A program made the translations under genes and the position numbers. Shown here in pieces: positions 11,451 through 22,300 of a stretch of 64,000 nucleotides of DNA (its first letter is position 1; every line of letters begins with the position of its first letter). The notes beneath the pieces were generated by a model. It searched no databases. It was not told the origin of the DNA and saw only the letters and a list, made by a program, of their open reading frames with translations. Source of the DNA: Tupaia tana (Eukaryota; Chordata; Mammalia; Scandentia; Tupaiidae); the NCBI GenBank assembly GCA_026018925.1, contig JAKSZU010000018.1, positions 4,000,920 through 4,064,919 of the forward strand, written 5' to 3'.

Positions 11451-11969
11451 CTTCCTTGCCGGTTGTCCGCCTCCACCCTGCATTCGTCCATGCAGCAGCA
11501 GTGGCGGTGTGCCCGTCTGGAACTGGCCCTGCACACACCGCCAGCTCTCATAGGACACGTGCTTATTACCACAGTTTAGGAATCAGATTTGACAAAGGAA
11601 TCCAGTGTTGGCTTTTCTTACACAATCAGAAGGCTTGGCACTATTGTGGATGACAACTAGAGTGGGGCTGAGAATCAGTGCCCTCCTTCGGGTGGGGAAA
11701 CTGTTCTGAAGACGAAAAGGCAGAACAGAGGGTCGCCTTCTCCAGGACCCTTTCTTACGGGCCGGGTGCTTGTCTCATTTCCGTGACATGCCTGCCCCCT
11801 ACAGGCGAGTGTTTGTGAGCTCTTTGGACGTGTACCGGTCACAGGGCCAGGAAGGAGTGAACGACAGGCGAATGAATAAATGAATGAGTTTGTACAATTC
11901 CCTCAATTCTCAGCATGGAACAGAGTGCATGGTAAGTGTCAAATATTTCTGTCTCTTCTGAAGAACGTA
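11451..11969. other. Intergenic, no gene recognised
   Basis: Single-copy DNA. A short GAATGAATAAATGAATGAG run lies at about 11870-11888; nothing else was recognised. Confidence 0.5.
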
Positions 11970-12216
11970 AACTGGGGCCAGTCTGTGGTGGGGTAGTTTA
12001 GGCAGCTGGATCCTCCAGGCCAACTGTACCGTTCGAGTCTCAGACCAGTGGCTTGAAAACACGCCGATGCGTGTTCTGGCATGCCCAAAATCCCGCGAGG
12101 AGAATGGAGGAGAAGGGAGTGTGATGTGGCCATCCACCGGGGGTGATTTCTCATGCTCCCCCATCTCTGTCTCTCTCTAGGAAGCATGCACACTCTATAG
12201 CAAATGTTTTAAAAGA
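11970..12216 (+). mobile_element. tRNA-derived SINE, long form
   Basis: GGGGCCAGTCTGTGGTGGGG head, GTTCGAGTCTCAGACC, a body with GCGAGGAGAATGGAGGAG, and CACTCTATAGCAAATG before the A-rich end. Confidence 0.87.
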
Positions 12217-12891
12217 GAAAAATGAATTGACTTAGATTGCTTTTTATATTGTGTGGCTCTCCGTTTGAACAAACATTTACACATGGTATTTATTTTTGGT
12301 ATGCAGTTGATTTTTTCTGCCACAGCTGAACAAATTGGCAGTAAGGTGCCCAAGATCAGGGTTCTCTTTAAGCCAGTCCTTTACCCTTCAGTCCAGAAGA
12401 GGGCGAGCGTAACAGTGAATAGACAGCTACAACTGGGGGTGGAGGAGCACTGGGTTCCCAGTCACCAGCACACTCCCTAATGTTCCTCCAGTAACGCGGA
12501 ACCCTGGAGCCGTAAGGTCAGATGCAGTGTGGGAGCCTATTTTTCTGGCGGCAATTTAATATTCTTAATATACAATGCATTCACATGGCTCACAGATACA
12601 GTAAAATAAAGCGGTATGCATAGTGACATCTCTGTACCTCTCCTCTCACTCTCCGCCTGGCTTTCTGCTTCACTCCTCCACAACTACATCTGTTATTTTT
12701 CTTTGGTATGCTCTTCCAGAGGTTTTTATGAACATATAACAAATACAAACGTCCATTTATATTCTCCTCCTGTTAGCCCAAATATGATAGTGTTCTGAAC
12801 ACTCACTTCTCTACCTTGCTCTGTCTATTTACGATGTATTATCTCACAGAACATTCCATAGCAGTGTAGCGAGAGGTTCCGCATTCTTTCT

Positions 12892-13154
12892 TTCTTTTTT
12901 TTTGGAGAGTTTTTTTTTTTTTTTGCCATAGGGCACGTGTGCTTGCCAGACAGAGAGAGAGAGACAGAAAGCGAGAAATCACCTCCCAGGGGGGATGGCC
13001 ACACAGCAATCCCTTCTCCACTATCCTCTGGGGATCTTGGGCACGCGTGCACACACGCCTGGCGTGAGTTTTAAGCCACCGAGTCCGGGATGTGAACCGC
13101 AGTCGACTACATGGGAGTCCAGTGACATAGCCATTACGCTAACTGCTGGTCCCC
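12892..13154 (-). mobile_element. tRNA-derived SINE in L1
   Basis: Long form, T-rich start, head ending CTAACTGCTGGTCCC. CCGCATTCTTTCTTT flanks both sides (about 12879 and 13155), a clear target-site duplication. Confidence 0.92.
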
Positions 13155-13324
13155 CGCATTCTTTCTTTTATATCTACTTAATCTTGCATGGCATGCTAGT
13201 GTCATCCATTCATCCAATCCCCTACTGTTGGGCATTCAGGTTATTTCTGGCCTTCTGCTGTAAGAAATACAGCTCAATGAATAACCTTAAATATATCTTG
13301 CACATGTGCAAAACTATGTACAGC

Positions 13325-13400
13325 AGTGAGTCTCAGCCCTAACTGTACATAAACATCACCCAGAGAACTTTAAAAAATGCCAACACCCGGGCACAACTCA
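13325..13400 (+). mobile_element. MER5-like (hAT-Charlie) fragment
   Basis: AGTGAGTCTCAGCCCTAACTG ... CATCACCCAGAGAACTTT resembles the left half of MER5A (CAGTGGTTCTCAA ... ATCACCTGGAG). Short and diverged. Confidence 0.55.
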
Positions 13401-13655
13401 AAACAGTTACAGCCACTCTCTGAGCATGGGACCAGCGTCCTGAGGAGTCCTGTGTCCGGCCAGTGATGAGCACCACCTACCGCAAGGGAATTGATTGGTC
13501 AAGGGCTCAGAGATTGGTAAATTTGCCGGATACTGCCAAAGGGCTTCCATGAGGGTTTTATAAAAGGGCCTGGCTCGCCTTAGTCCTAGCAAAAGAGACT
13601 TCCCATATTTTGTTGTTGTTGTTACGGTCAACCTGCTAGTTTGTTGTTTTCTGTG

Positions 13656-13682
13656 GTGTGTGTGTGTGTGTGTGTGTGTGTC
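13656..13682. repeat. (GT)n dinucleotide repeat
   Basis: About 13 uninterrupted GT units. Confidence 0.95.
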
Positions 13683-13927
13683 TCAAATTTGCTTTGATTT
13701 GCAGTTCTCTTACTAGGGATAGTGGGGAGGGTCTTTTCATATGTTTGGTCACTCCTGTGCCCATTTTCTTTTCATTTCTTTTTTTTTTAAAGATTGAGCT
13801 CTCTATATGTTAGCAAAAGTTGATCTCTCTCTATGTGGTTTGAACTACAATGAATTTTTACTGCTTTGCCTTTTATTTTTACACTTTGCACGAGATGGTA
13901 GGTTGTCTTTTTCTTTGAAGAAAACTT

Positions 13928-14206
13928 AATTTTTTTATTTTTTATTTATTTATTTTTTTGGTAAAGGGCATGCACACTTACCAGAGAGAGAGAGAGACAG
14001 AGAGAGAGAAAGCACCCGTCCTCTCTGCCATGGAGAATGGCCACGCTGCAATCCCTTCTCCATTTATTCCTCTTTTGGGGATCTGTGAGCACACACCCAC
14101 TTGTCCTGGGTATGTTTTTCAAGCCATGGTCGGGGACTCAAACCGCATGGGCATGGTCAGCCTCTGGGATCCAGCTGCCTTCACCACCACACCACTGGAT
14201 GGCCCT
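13928..14206 (-). mobile_element. tRNA-derived SINE in L1
   Basis: (TTTA)-rich tail, GGGCATGCACACTTACCAGAGAG, GGGACTCAAACCGCATGG, head ending CACTGGATGGCCC. Confidence 0.85.
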
Positions 14207-14223
14207 AAGAAGACTTTCTATAT

Positions 14224-14487
14224 ATTTGTTTGTTTTTTGCTTTTAGAGAATTTTTTTTGTTTTGTCTTTTGTTTTTAGAGAGTTTTGTTTTGTTTTGTTT
14301 TCTTGTTTTTGCTATTGGGTGCACGTGCTCATTGGAGAGACAGAGAGAGTCAGAGAGACAGAAAGAGAGAAGTCACCCCCCTGGGGCGATGGCCACGCTG
14401 CAATCCCTTCTCCTCCCTTCTCTTCTCGGGATTTTGGGCACACATGGAAGTCCAGCGAGGTAACCATTATGCCATCTGCTGGCTCCA
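14224..14487 (-). mobile_element. tRNA-derived SINE in L1, internally truncated
   Basis: T/G-rich tail with (TTTTG)n, GCTATTGGGTGCACGTGC and the body, then CACATGGAAGTCCAGCGAGG. The segment carrying the B box is missing between the body and the head. Confidence 0.82.
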
Positions 14488-14750
14488 ACTTTTTATATAT
14501 TTGAATGCACCCATCATTTTATGACTTCTGGATCTTGAGTTATGATTAGAAAGACCTTTCCCATTTTATGTTTGTAAAAGAAGCTTCTTTTGTCCTCTTC
14601 TGGCACTTTTGTGGTCGCCTTTATTTGTATTTCGATCCCTGCTTTGTTAGCAATTTACCCTCATCAACGGAGTGAGGAATGGATACATCTTTATTTTTCT
14701 TTCCAAAGGCTGGTTATCCCACTTATCAAGGAGTGAAGTAGGAATCACTG

Positions 14751-15539
14751 GTGGCCGCATTACGCAGGCATATTTTTGTTCTGTCTTTTTATCTGTGGCA
14801 GCACATGCTCCTACTTTCTCGAACCTGGGGTCCTGTACCCCCACTCACTCCCCCACCAATCGATAGATAGATTCATTCCTTTTTGTTTGTTTGCAAGACT
14901 TCTTATATTAATTGGACATTGCTCCTGACCTCTTGGGTTTTAGTTCATTTATTTTAATTACATAATAACCAACACTGATGACATTTTATTGAATGCCTAA
15001 CATACTTGTTTACATGTATTATTGCAACTGAACTTTAAAACAAACCAATGATGGGGTTCTATTACTATTCCCTCTAGAAGACAACAACCTCGGAGACTTG
15101 GAGGTGTGGTGGTGAAGTGGGAGTGCCGTGCCGTCCAGGAGACTGGTCTCCAGGATCCCGCCTTTTTACGGCTTCACTGTAACTGGTCTTGGAATGTCTG
15201 GATGAAAAACTGAATGAATGAGTCAGGGATGGAATGAGGAAGACAGAGTGCGTCAGTTCTGGCTCAGTTCTGGCTCCAAGGAGCCCAGAGGGGGAGGAAA
15301 GATGTGAATGCAAATGACCAGGCACAGAGTAAACAGCAATCCCACCAGCACTTGGGAAGCAGTCCATTCTAACTTCTCCTACTTAAAATGCTTAAGTCTT
15401 TCCAATTCCTCCCCACCTAGAAACCTCAGAGCCAAAAACTGGGGTGGGGGCAGTGGCCTCCAGTTTCCCTAGGTTGATGCATGACGTCATCCACTTGGAG
15501 TCCCCTGCGGAGTTCTGCAGCCCTGCAGCTGGGGGGCAG
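14751..15539. other. Intergenic with an antisense MIR remnant
   Basis: TTTTATTGAATGCCTAACAT and TTACATGTATTATTGCAACTG at about 14980-15035 match antisense MIR. No gene or other element was seen between here and the purine-rich tract. Confidence 0.55.
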
Positions 15540-15905
15540 GGGTGGAGAGAATGAGGGAGGAGGGGACCTGGGGAGACCCAGGAGGAAGAGGGGACCGGAA
15601 GGACGGGGAGGGAAGAGGAAAGAAGTGAATCAGGGGAGCGGGGCAGGGAGGGAGAGAGGGGAGTAGGGAGCAGGGAGACGGGCTTCGGGAAGTGGAGGAG
15701 AAGGCGGAGGGAATAATGAGGGAAAACAAGGAGAGAGGACGAAGGAGAGAGAAGGAAAAGGAGAAACGGATTGGGGAGAAGAAATGGGGAGGGGAAGGGG
15801 TGGGGGGAGGGAGAATCAAGAAGAGGGTTGGGAGGAGCAGACGGAGTTGCAGGGGAAGAGGAGACGGACAGGATGGAGGGAGAAGGGAGCGGGAGGAGGG
15901 AAAAG
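15540..15905 (+). repeat. Purine-rich (GGA/GGGA) tract upstream of the promoter
   Basis: About 365 bp in which the + strand is almost entirely G and A (runs such as GGGAGGAGG, GGGGAAGGGG), with only scattered pyrimidines. Several closely spaced GGG/GGGG runs could fold as G-quadruplexes, and the mirror-like homopurine character could support triplex DNA. The long minus-strand reading frame here (Pro/Ser/Leu-rich) is a by-product of this composition. Confidence 0.85.
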
Positions 15906-15997
15906 CGCATCTTCAGCCCCCCAAAGCGGAGTTGCGCAACCCCCCAGGGCTGGGATTGGCCGGGGCGAGTAAAGACGCCCCACCCCCCGCTGCCCGG

Positions 15998-16080
15998 TGG
16001 CCAATGGTGAGGCGGGGCGGGGCGGGCCGCGGCCTGAGTGGCCAATGGCCGGGAGAAGGGGCGGGGCGGGCCGCGGCCTA
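15998..16080 (+). promoter_or_regulatory. Tandem CCAAT/GC-box promoter module
   Basis: Two adjacent modules, about 15998-16038 and 16039-16080. Each starts with GGCCAATGG and ends with GGGGCGGGGCGGGCCGCGGCCT, or the same motif shortened at its left end. CCAAT-to-CCAAT distance is 41 bp. The second copy has a few extra bases (CCGGGAGAAG) between the CCAAT and the GC box. This looks like a short tandem duplication of a promoter element. Confidence 0.75.
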
Positions 16081-16084
16081 GGGT

Positions 16085-16276
16085 CCCGGCGCTCTCGGTC
16101 TGCAATCCGAGCAGCCGTGGCGTTCCGAGCTCGCGGGCGCTGCAGTCGCTGTCGCGGTAGCTGCTGTCGGCTCGCCCGCCCGCTCTCGGCGCGTCCCTGC
16201 AGCCCTCGGATTCCTGCAGCCGGCCTGGGGCGCGCTCGGTCGCTCCGAGCAGTGTCCCCATTGCGGCCCCCGGACG
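16085..16276 (+). other. COTL1: Probable COTL1 5' UTR
   Basis: GC-rich sequence between the last GC box and the ATG. The transcription start cannot be fixed from sequence; with no TATA box, initiation is probably dispersed, starting around 16080-16130. No upstream ATG in a good context was noticed in this stretch. Confidence 0.6.
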
Positions 16277-16353
16277 ATGGCCACCAAGATCGACAAAGAG
16301 GCTTGCCGGGAGGCGTACAACCTGGTGCGCGACGACGGCTCGGCGGTGATCTG
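16277..16353 (+). CDS. COTL1: COTL1 coding exon 1
   Basis: Encodes residues 1-25 and the first two bases of W26 (ATGGCCACC ... GTGATCTG). The donor is CTG|GTGAGG. An intron shifted by one base would lack a GT, so the exon must end at 16353. It lies inside the CpG island and covers the first helix of the ADF-homology fold. Confidence 0.96.
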
Positions 16354-19300
16354 GTGAGGAACTTTTCATTGATCTCCAAGCCCCGCTCCCCGACCTCACG
16401 AGGAGCCTGGGGCGCAGAGTCGTGTTCCAAACGGGACGGATCGAGGGCCCGCCCTCGCTGTCTTCATCCTTATTCCAGGACAGCGTGGACAGCCAGCGCT
16501 GGCTGCTCCTAGCCAGAGCCTCAGTTAGATTGTCCTGCTGGGAGCGCTGCACCAGGCAACTACCAACGCTGATGTGTGTGTTTTTCTCTCCTTCCAACCC
16601 AAAGGGTGACTTTTAAATATGACGGCTCCACCATCGTCCCCGGCGAGCAGGGAGCGGAATACTCGCAGTTCATCCAACAGTGCACAGGTAGGGGGGCGCG
16701 CCTTGCAGGCTGCCCCTGTTCTGTGGGGGAGGTGTGGCCCGGCGAGGGGCAGAGGACAAACTGGGAGGGCCCGGTGGCCACTCTGGGCGCCGCTGGCGCT
16801 GGGGTTGGAAGAACCAGATTTGGGTGTTTTTAAGCCCCCAAATGCCGTGTCCCTGGACAGCCAGTGCTGTAGACTGACCTGCCTGCTCCCGGGCTCTCCC
16901 AGGACTCAATCCAGGAGAGGCAGCTCGTTTGTCCCCTGTGGTTCACTGGTTTCCCCAGTCAGCTCACGCAGTTCCAAACTCCAGCGGTCAGTCCTGCTCC
17001 CCGTCCCCTTTGAGGGGTCAGTAGACAAAATTAAAACAGCTTGGGGGCTGCTTGGGAGAGAGGCCACCAGCCCGTGCACAGTCATTGTCTGTGTGCTGGT
17101 TAAACACACACAACCGAGCCAGGTACAAAAGAGCTCACCGTCTGATCCCATTTACGTGGGATTCCAGACAAGGCAAAGCTGGCCCACCACGTGAAAAGCC
17201 CTCTCTGCTGGGGTGCACAGCCGCTGACCGGACGGGGCAGAGACGCCCGGTAGTTTGATCTCTACACAGGTGTGGACCTAAGAAAAGCATCCTCAAGCCG
17301 TGTTCCTAAGCTCTGTGTGCCTCACACGCTCCCCTGTGGTGTGTTGAACCGTGGATAGAAAGAGCACGTGGCCTGATAGCCACAAAACCCTCCATAGAGG
17401 CAGAGGGACCCTTGTCCAAGATTGGAAAATGGGGCGGGATGCTCTTTAGCTGGAAACTGGAACTTTCAGACAAAGGCAGCCGGAGGTTAGGGTGTGGATG
17501 CTGAGCCCACGGGGCTGGGCAGGGTTGGGCTGGGCTGCAGAGGTGTGGCATGGGCGGGATACTTAACCCCTGGGGGCCTAGGTTTCCTCACCTGCAGTCT
17601 CATAGGCTGCGTGAGGACAGTGAGTCCGTGTGCAAAATGCGTAGGACAGGGCCTGTGCAGGTCACAGGGTCTCAGGAAACAGAAAGTACAAAGTTACTCC
17701 GGGGGAATCATGTGCGTGCCTCTTTTCTTAACGACTTCCTTAATTATATTTTGCATTTAGTGTAATTCAAAGGACATTTAAGAAGTGTCTGTTAAGGGCT
17801 GGGTAGTAATACGATTGTATCTACAGAAGATTATCTATATAATCACATTCCCAACTGTCAATAACATATCTCCGTGAGGCCTGTCTCTAAAGATTCCTTT
17901 ATCGTTCTGTGTAAATAACTGGTGAAGCTCATTTACAGCAGCAGAAAGTACTCCGACATTCTCACTGGAAGGTGCCCAGGGCCACAGCAGGGAGGGTCCA
18001 TGGGGTGGGGATTGGAATCCAGGCCCGACTCAGGAGCCCAGTCCCACCATACCCCAGCCTGCTGCTTCTGTGCGGGTGCCCAGGGCCACAGCAGGGAGGG
18101 TCCATGGGGTGGGGATTGGAATCTAGGCCCCGACTCAGGAGCCCAGTCCCACCATACCCCAGCCTGCTGCTTCTGTGCTGAACGCTTTCCCACGTGGAGT
18201 AAAGGCAGGGGCTTACTGCCACCCCCAGCCCCCAGTTTGGTTCACAACCCGGGGGTGCAGCGTGTCTTTGCTCTGCCTGCCCTGAGGCCCAGCTTTGCAG
18301 GCCAGCCTCTCCTCCCTGAGTTGTCTGTCCTGGTCACCCCTCACCCCACCCCGCTGTTCTGTCCCTGAAGCTATTGTTCTCTCCAGGAGCAGGAGAAGGT
18401 GGCCCAGGGAGAACAGCACTTCCTGTCTGGAGATCCCTCGCAGATGCTCCTGGCCTTGGAGAGGCCAGCCCGCTCGGATGTGGCCGGATGTGGCCGGGAG
18501 CACTTCCTGCCTCCAGCAGGCCCGCTGCTTTGTGCCCAGACCTCTCCTCCCCCAGTGTACTGGGGCAGGAGTGAGAAGTCTGGCAGGGAGCTAAAAATGC
18601 CTCCCCTGCTGCTCGGTGATCCTGAAAATGGGCCTTGGGCTCCGAAGGCTCTGCCTGCTTCAGCAGCAATCTGCTCCCTCCCAGCCATCTGCTGGACAAA
18701 GGCGCAGGCAAGCTATGGTCCCTGCCCTTCCTTCCTGCCACCGTCCCGCAACCCAGTGGCAGCGTACTCAACACCAGCTGGTCGCCTCTCCCAGGCGGGC
18801 ACAGCGTCTGAGGTGCTCTACCCCAGACAGCGCTGCAGCAGGCACTCCCACAGACAGGACAGTGAAGCTCAGAGAGGCTGAGTGACTTGCCTGAGAGCAC
18901 GCAGCTGGGAGGAGAGCTGGGACCTGACCCCCGCACGTGGCCCCCGGGCCCATGTTCTTGCCCTCTAAGGAAGTGGCTTAGCGTCTCACCTCTGACGGTT
19001 CACAGGTTACAATGACATGTTTGCTAGGCAGGGAGGAAGCTCTGAGGCCCCACTTCCCGGCCAGGTGTCCTGCCAGGCTGAGAAGAAAGGCCCCCCTGCG
19101 AATGGGACCCAGCACTCTGGGGCCTTCCTGGGGGCCTTCTCTCCTCCCTGACACGCCCTCCCCTGGCTCTGGGGCATTCTCCCGAAGCCCCTCCCCCTCA
19201 GCTCCCGTCCCCCCCTCCCAGAATGGACTATGCCCTCCGCCCCAGGCTTGGCGTCTTCTCTCTGGAGCTGTTTTCCAGAAGGTCGCCAAGGTGTCCGGCT

Positions 19301-22300
19301 GCCTCGCGGCTGCCCTGCCTGGTCTCCTCCTGTTCTGTGGCGGCGTTTGGAGCCCTCTGTGCTCTGCCTGGTGCTCCCTGCCTCACCAGCCGCTCACCCC
19401 GCAGCCGGGACCTTCCGGGGCTGGGAGAGAAGGCACAGATTGGTTTGAGCAAAGCAGCCTTTGGGGACCAGCAGTTGGAAACTGCGGGGGAAGTGCCACC
19501 TGTGTGAGGGTGACCCGTGCCCCAAATACCACCACCTCCTTTGTCCCTTCCCTGGACAGCTGGGAAGGCCATCCCTGGGTGGTCATGAGGACGACATCAC
19601 CTGCCGGCTCTAAAGCCCCTGGGCCGAGCCGAGCCGTCGGGTGGAGACACGTGAGCCTCTGTGCCAGTGGTTTCGGAGGTTCCCAGACTGCCCGGCCTGG
19701 CCGAAGTCATGTGACTGCCCCAAACCAATCACTGGGGGCCGGTGCCCAGGCCACGTGCCTACCCCTCCAGCGGGGAAGCGGGCAGGAGAGGGTGGGGCGC
19801 GGCCGCCTGCGGGAGGAGTGGGTTGTTGCTCCCCTAAATGAGATGAACGGGAAGCAGGCCCACGGCCCCCAGCACCCCACGCGTCCCTTCACCTTTATTG
19901 CAACGGCCTCTGGGTTCTCCATGCTTCCTGCCCTGTGCCCCCGTGGCCGGAGTAGGTCTTCCTAAAGCACCGCCATTAGCCTTCCACGGCTCCCTCAGCC
20001 CCCGAATTAAGCACAGACTTCCTGGTTGGCGTCCCAGTGGCCCGTCCCCATCTGCGCCTCCTGTCTCCTGCGCGCACCTGCAGCCCGACCCTGCCCCCTC
20101 CAGCTGCGAACCCTTGTGTTCGGAGATCCCTCCCACGTGGGGTTTCCTGTCCCTCCTTTATTTCAGAATGCCTCACAGTCAGGAGAGTTCTAGATTCACC
20201 CCACCCTGCCTCCTACTTGCTGTGTGGCCTTGGACAAGGACACCTCTCCTGTGCGGCAGGTCTTCGGTCTGTAAGGGGGATTCTGGCAGCGCCTACCTCA
20301 GAAGGCCGCTGGGAGGTTATCAGAAATGAGGATCTGAATGAGAGCGTGGCCCCGGCACGCGTGGGCTGTCCTTACCATAGCGGCCCCGGTCTGCGTGGGC
20401 TGTCCTTACCATAGCGGCCCCGGTCTGCGTGGGCTGTCCTTACCATCCCGCCCCGGTACTCGTGGGCTGTCCTTACCATCATGGCCCTGGCAGGCGTGGG
20501 CTGTCCTTACCATCGGGCCCTGGTCTGCATGGGCTGTCTTCACCATCGCGGCCCCTGTCTACGTGGGCTGTCCTTACCATGGCGGCCCCAGTCTGCGTGG
20601 GCTGTCTTTACCATCGGGGCCCCGGTACTCGTGGGCTGTCCTTACCATGGTGGCCCCAGTCTGCGTGGGCTGTCCTTACCATCGCGGCCCTGGTCTGCGT
20701 GGGCTGTCTTTACCATCGCGGCCCCGGTACTCGTGGGCTGTCCTCACCATCGCGGCCCCGGCACGCGTGGGCTGTCCTCACCATCCCGGCCCCGGTCTGC
20801 GTGGGCTGTCCTCACCATCCCGGCCCCGGCACGCGTGGGCTGTCCTCACCATCGCGGCCCCGGCACGCTGGGCTGTCCTTACCATCACCTCGTACAGGGC
20901 TGCTTTTGCTCATGTAGCACTTATGGCGAGTGCGCTTTCCACTGGGGAGGTTTCAGGGTCCACCCAGTGCCCGGGAGGTGCCTGCCCCAGGCCACCATGT
21001 GGTCAGTGTCTGGCCGGGATGGGCCAGGCGTCAACCCCAGCCAGGGCGGGCTTGCACAGTGCACCAGGCGACCTGGGTTCAAACGCTGGCCTGGCATGTG
21101 ACCCGGACCAGGTGAGCGACCCACCTGGCAGCCCCTCTGCTGCAGTGGTCACTGGGCAGTGAAGGAAGCGAGTCTGCCGTCTGGGACGCACAGGTGCTCC
21201 ATGACGTCGAGGACCACGCTGGGCATTCTGCTCGTAGAATTGGCGCGGAAGTAGAGTTTGTGGCCGAGAAGTACCAGAAAGGTGGGAGGAGGGAGGGTGG
21301 AGGGGAGGAAACACTGCTGAGCCAGGCTGGGGGCTCTGGTTCACCCCTGGAACCAGCGGGAGTCAGGAGGAACCGGGGCTCAGCTGACAGGTCCAGGGAG
21401 AGGGGCCACTTGCCAGTCCCACTGGACACGAGATCTCCCCGGCCTCAGCAGAAAGGCTGACAGGTCACATGTGCGTGATCAGGCAGCCGCGCGCTCTGCT
21501 TTCTCACCGTACAAACAGCGTACGTTCCTTAAAGACTTTCCTGTGGCCACAGACTGAAAAAGAAGAGACTAGAAGCCAGGTATGGGTCAGATAGCGCTTT
21601 CCAGCTCGAGTCCACTCGTTCCTCCCTCCCCTCCCTCCCTCACTCAGTGTGCAGAGCAGCTACGGGGCTCTGTTCTCCCATCCAGGTTGGGAACGCATCC
21701 AGGTTGGGAACGGAAGCAGAGACGGCGCCGTCCTCTGAGCGAACATTTTGTTGTGACCATAGGGCATGGACCACTGCCCTTATTTTTATCTGTATTCTTG
21801 AAATATTGTTGCTATGTATTTTCTGTTACAAAGAGGGATGCACTGTGGATATTTAAAGCCATTCCCCCCAACTCTAACTCCTGGGCATCTGCAGTATCTT
21901 CTGCAGCACCCTTTAAAATGGCTACATAGTGTTCTGGCATATAATGTAACATTGTTTAACCGCCAGCAGCCGTAGTCCTGTGATGCAAGCAGTTTTACTT
22001 TGGAAAGAATCCAGGCATCTGGGACTGAATCCAGTTTTCCCTCGGTGTGGATTTCAGAGCTGGTTGGTGGAGAGCCTCGATGGTGAACCCAGAGTGTCCT
22101 GTCTTGAACCGGGCCTTGCTGTGCTCTGTGACTTGGGTCTCTGCTTCCTGTCTGTAAGACGAGGGCCCTGGATGCGCAGAACACCCAGGGTGGTTGTGTG
22201 GATAGACCCGTGGTGCATGTAGAGTAAACGTTCCCTAACGTGTTATTGTTACATATGGCGTTGTTGGAAGGTGTCTTAACCTTGAGACAACTTGCTGTAG

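Larger units (their letters stand above)
12560..14750 (-). mobile_element. Second antisense L1 3' fragment, interrupted by three SINEs
   Basis: The pieces follow antisense L1 order: TATGCTCTTCCAGAGG, CATTCATCCAATCCCCTACTG, TTGCACATGTGCAAAAC, CTTTTCATATGTTTGG, then GGTTATCCCACTTATCAAGG at about 14712. A MER5-like piece (13325-13400) and single-copy DNA separate the two halves. SINEs occupy 12892-13154, 13928-14206 and 14224-14487. Confidence 0.75.
15905..16360 (+). promoter_or_regulatory. COTL1: COTL1 CpG-island promoter
   Basis: Dense CpG and G+C begin near 15905 and run through exon 1. Visible elements are an inverted CCAAT (ATTGG, 15955-15959), CCAAT at 16001-16005 and 16042-16046, and clusters of GGGGCGGGG-type GC boxes at about 16011-16025 and 16059-16070. 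There is no TATA box at a suitable distance. This is the expected architecture of a broadly expressed gene; factor binding (NF-Y, Sp1/KLF) is inferred from motifs only. Confidence 0.85.

Noticed and set aside
15392..16597. 401-codon minus-strand frame over the COTL1 promoter and exons 1-2
   Set aside because: Low-complexity Ser/Pro/Leu from the complement of the purine-rich tract and CpG island; antisense to real exons.
20345..20886. CRISPR-like array
   Set aside because: Units are contiguous with no unique spacers, in a mammalian intron.
20338..21162. 274-codon + strand frame rich in WAVLTIAAPVCVGC-like repeats
   Set aside because: It is the 34-bp minisatellite read through; all three + frames stay open, as expected for a stop-free unit of 34 bp.
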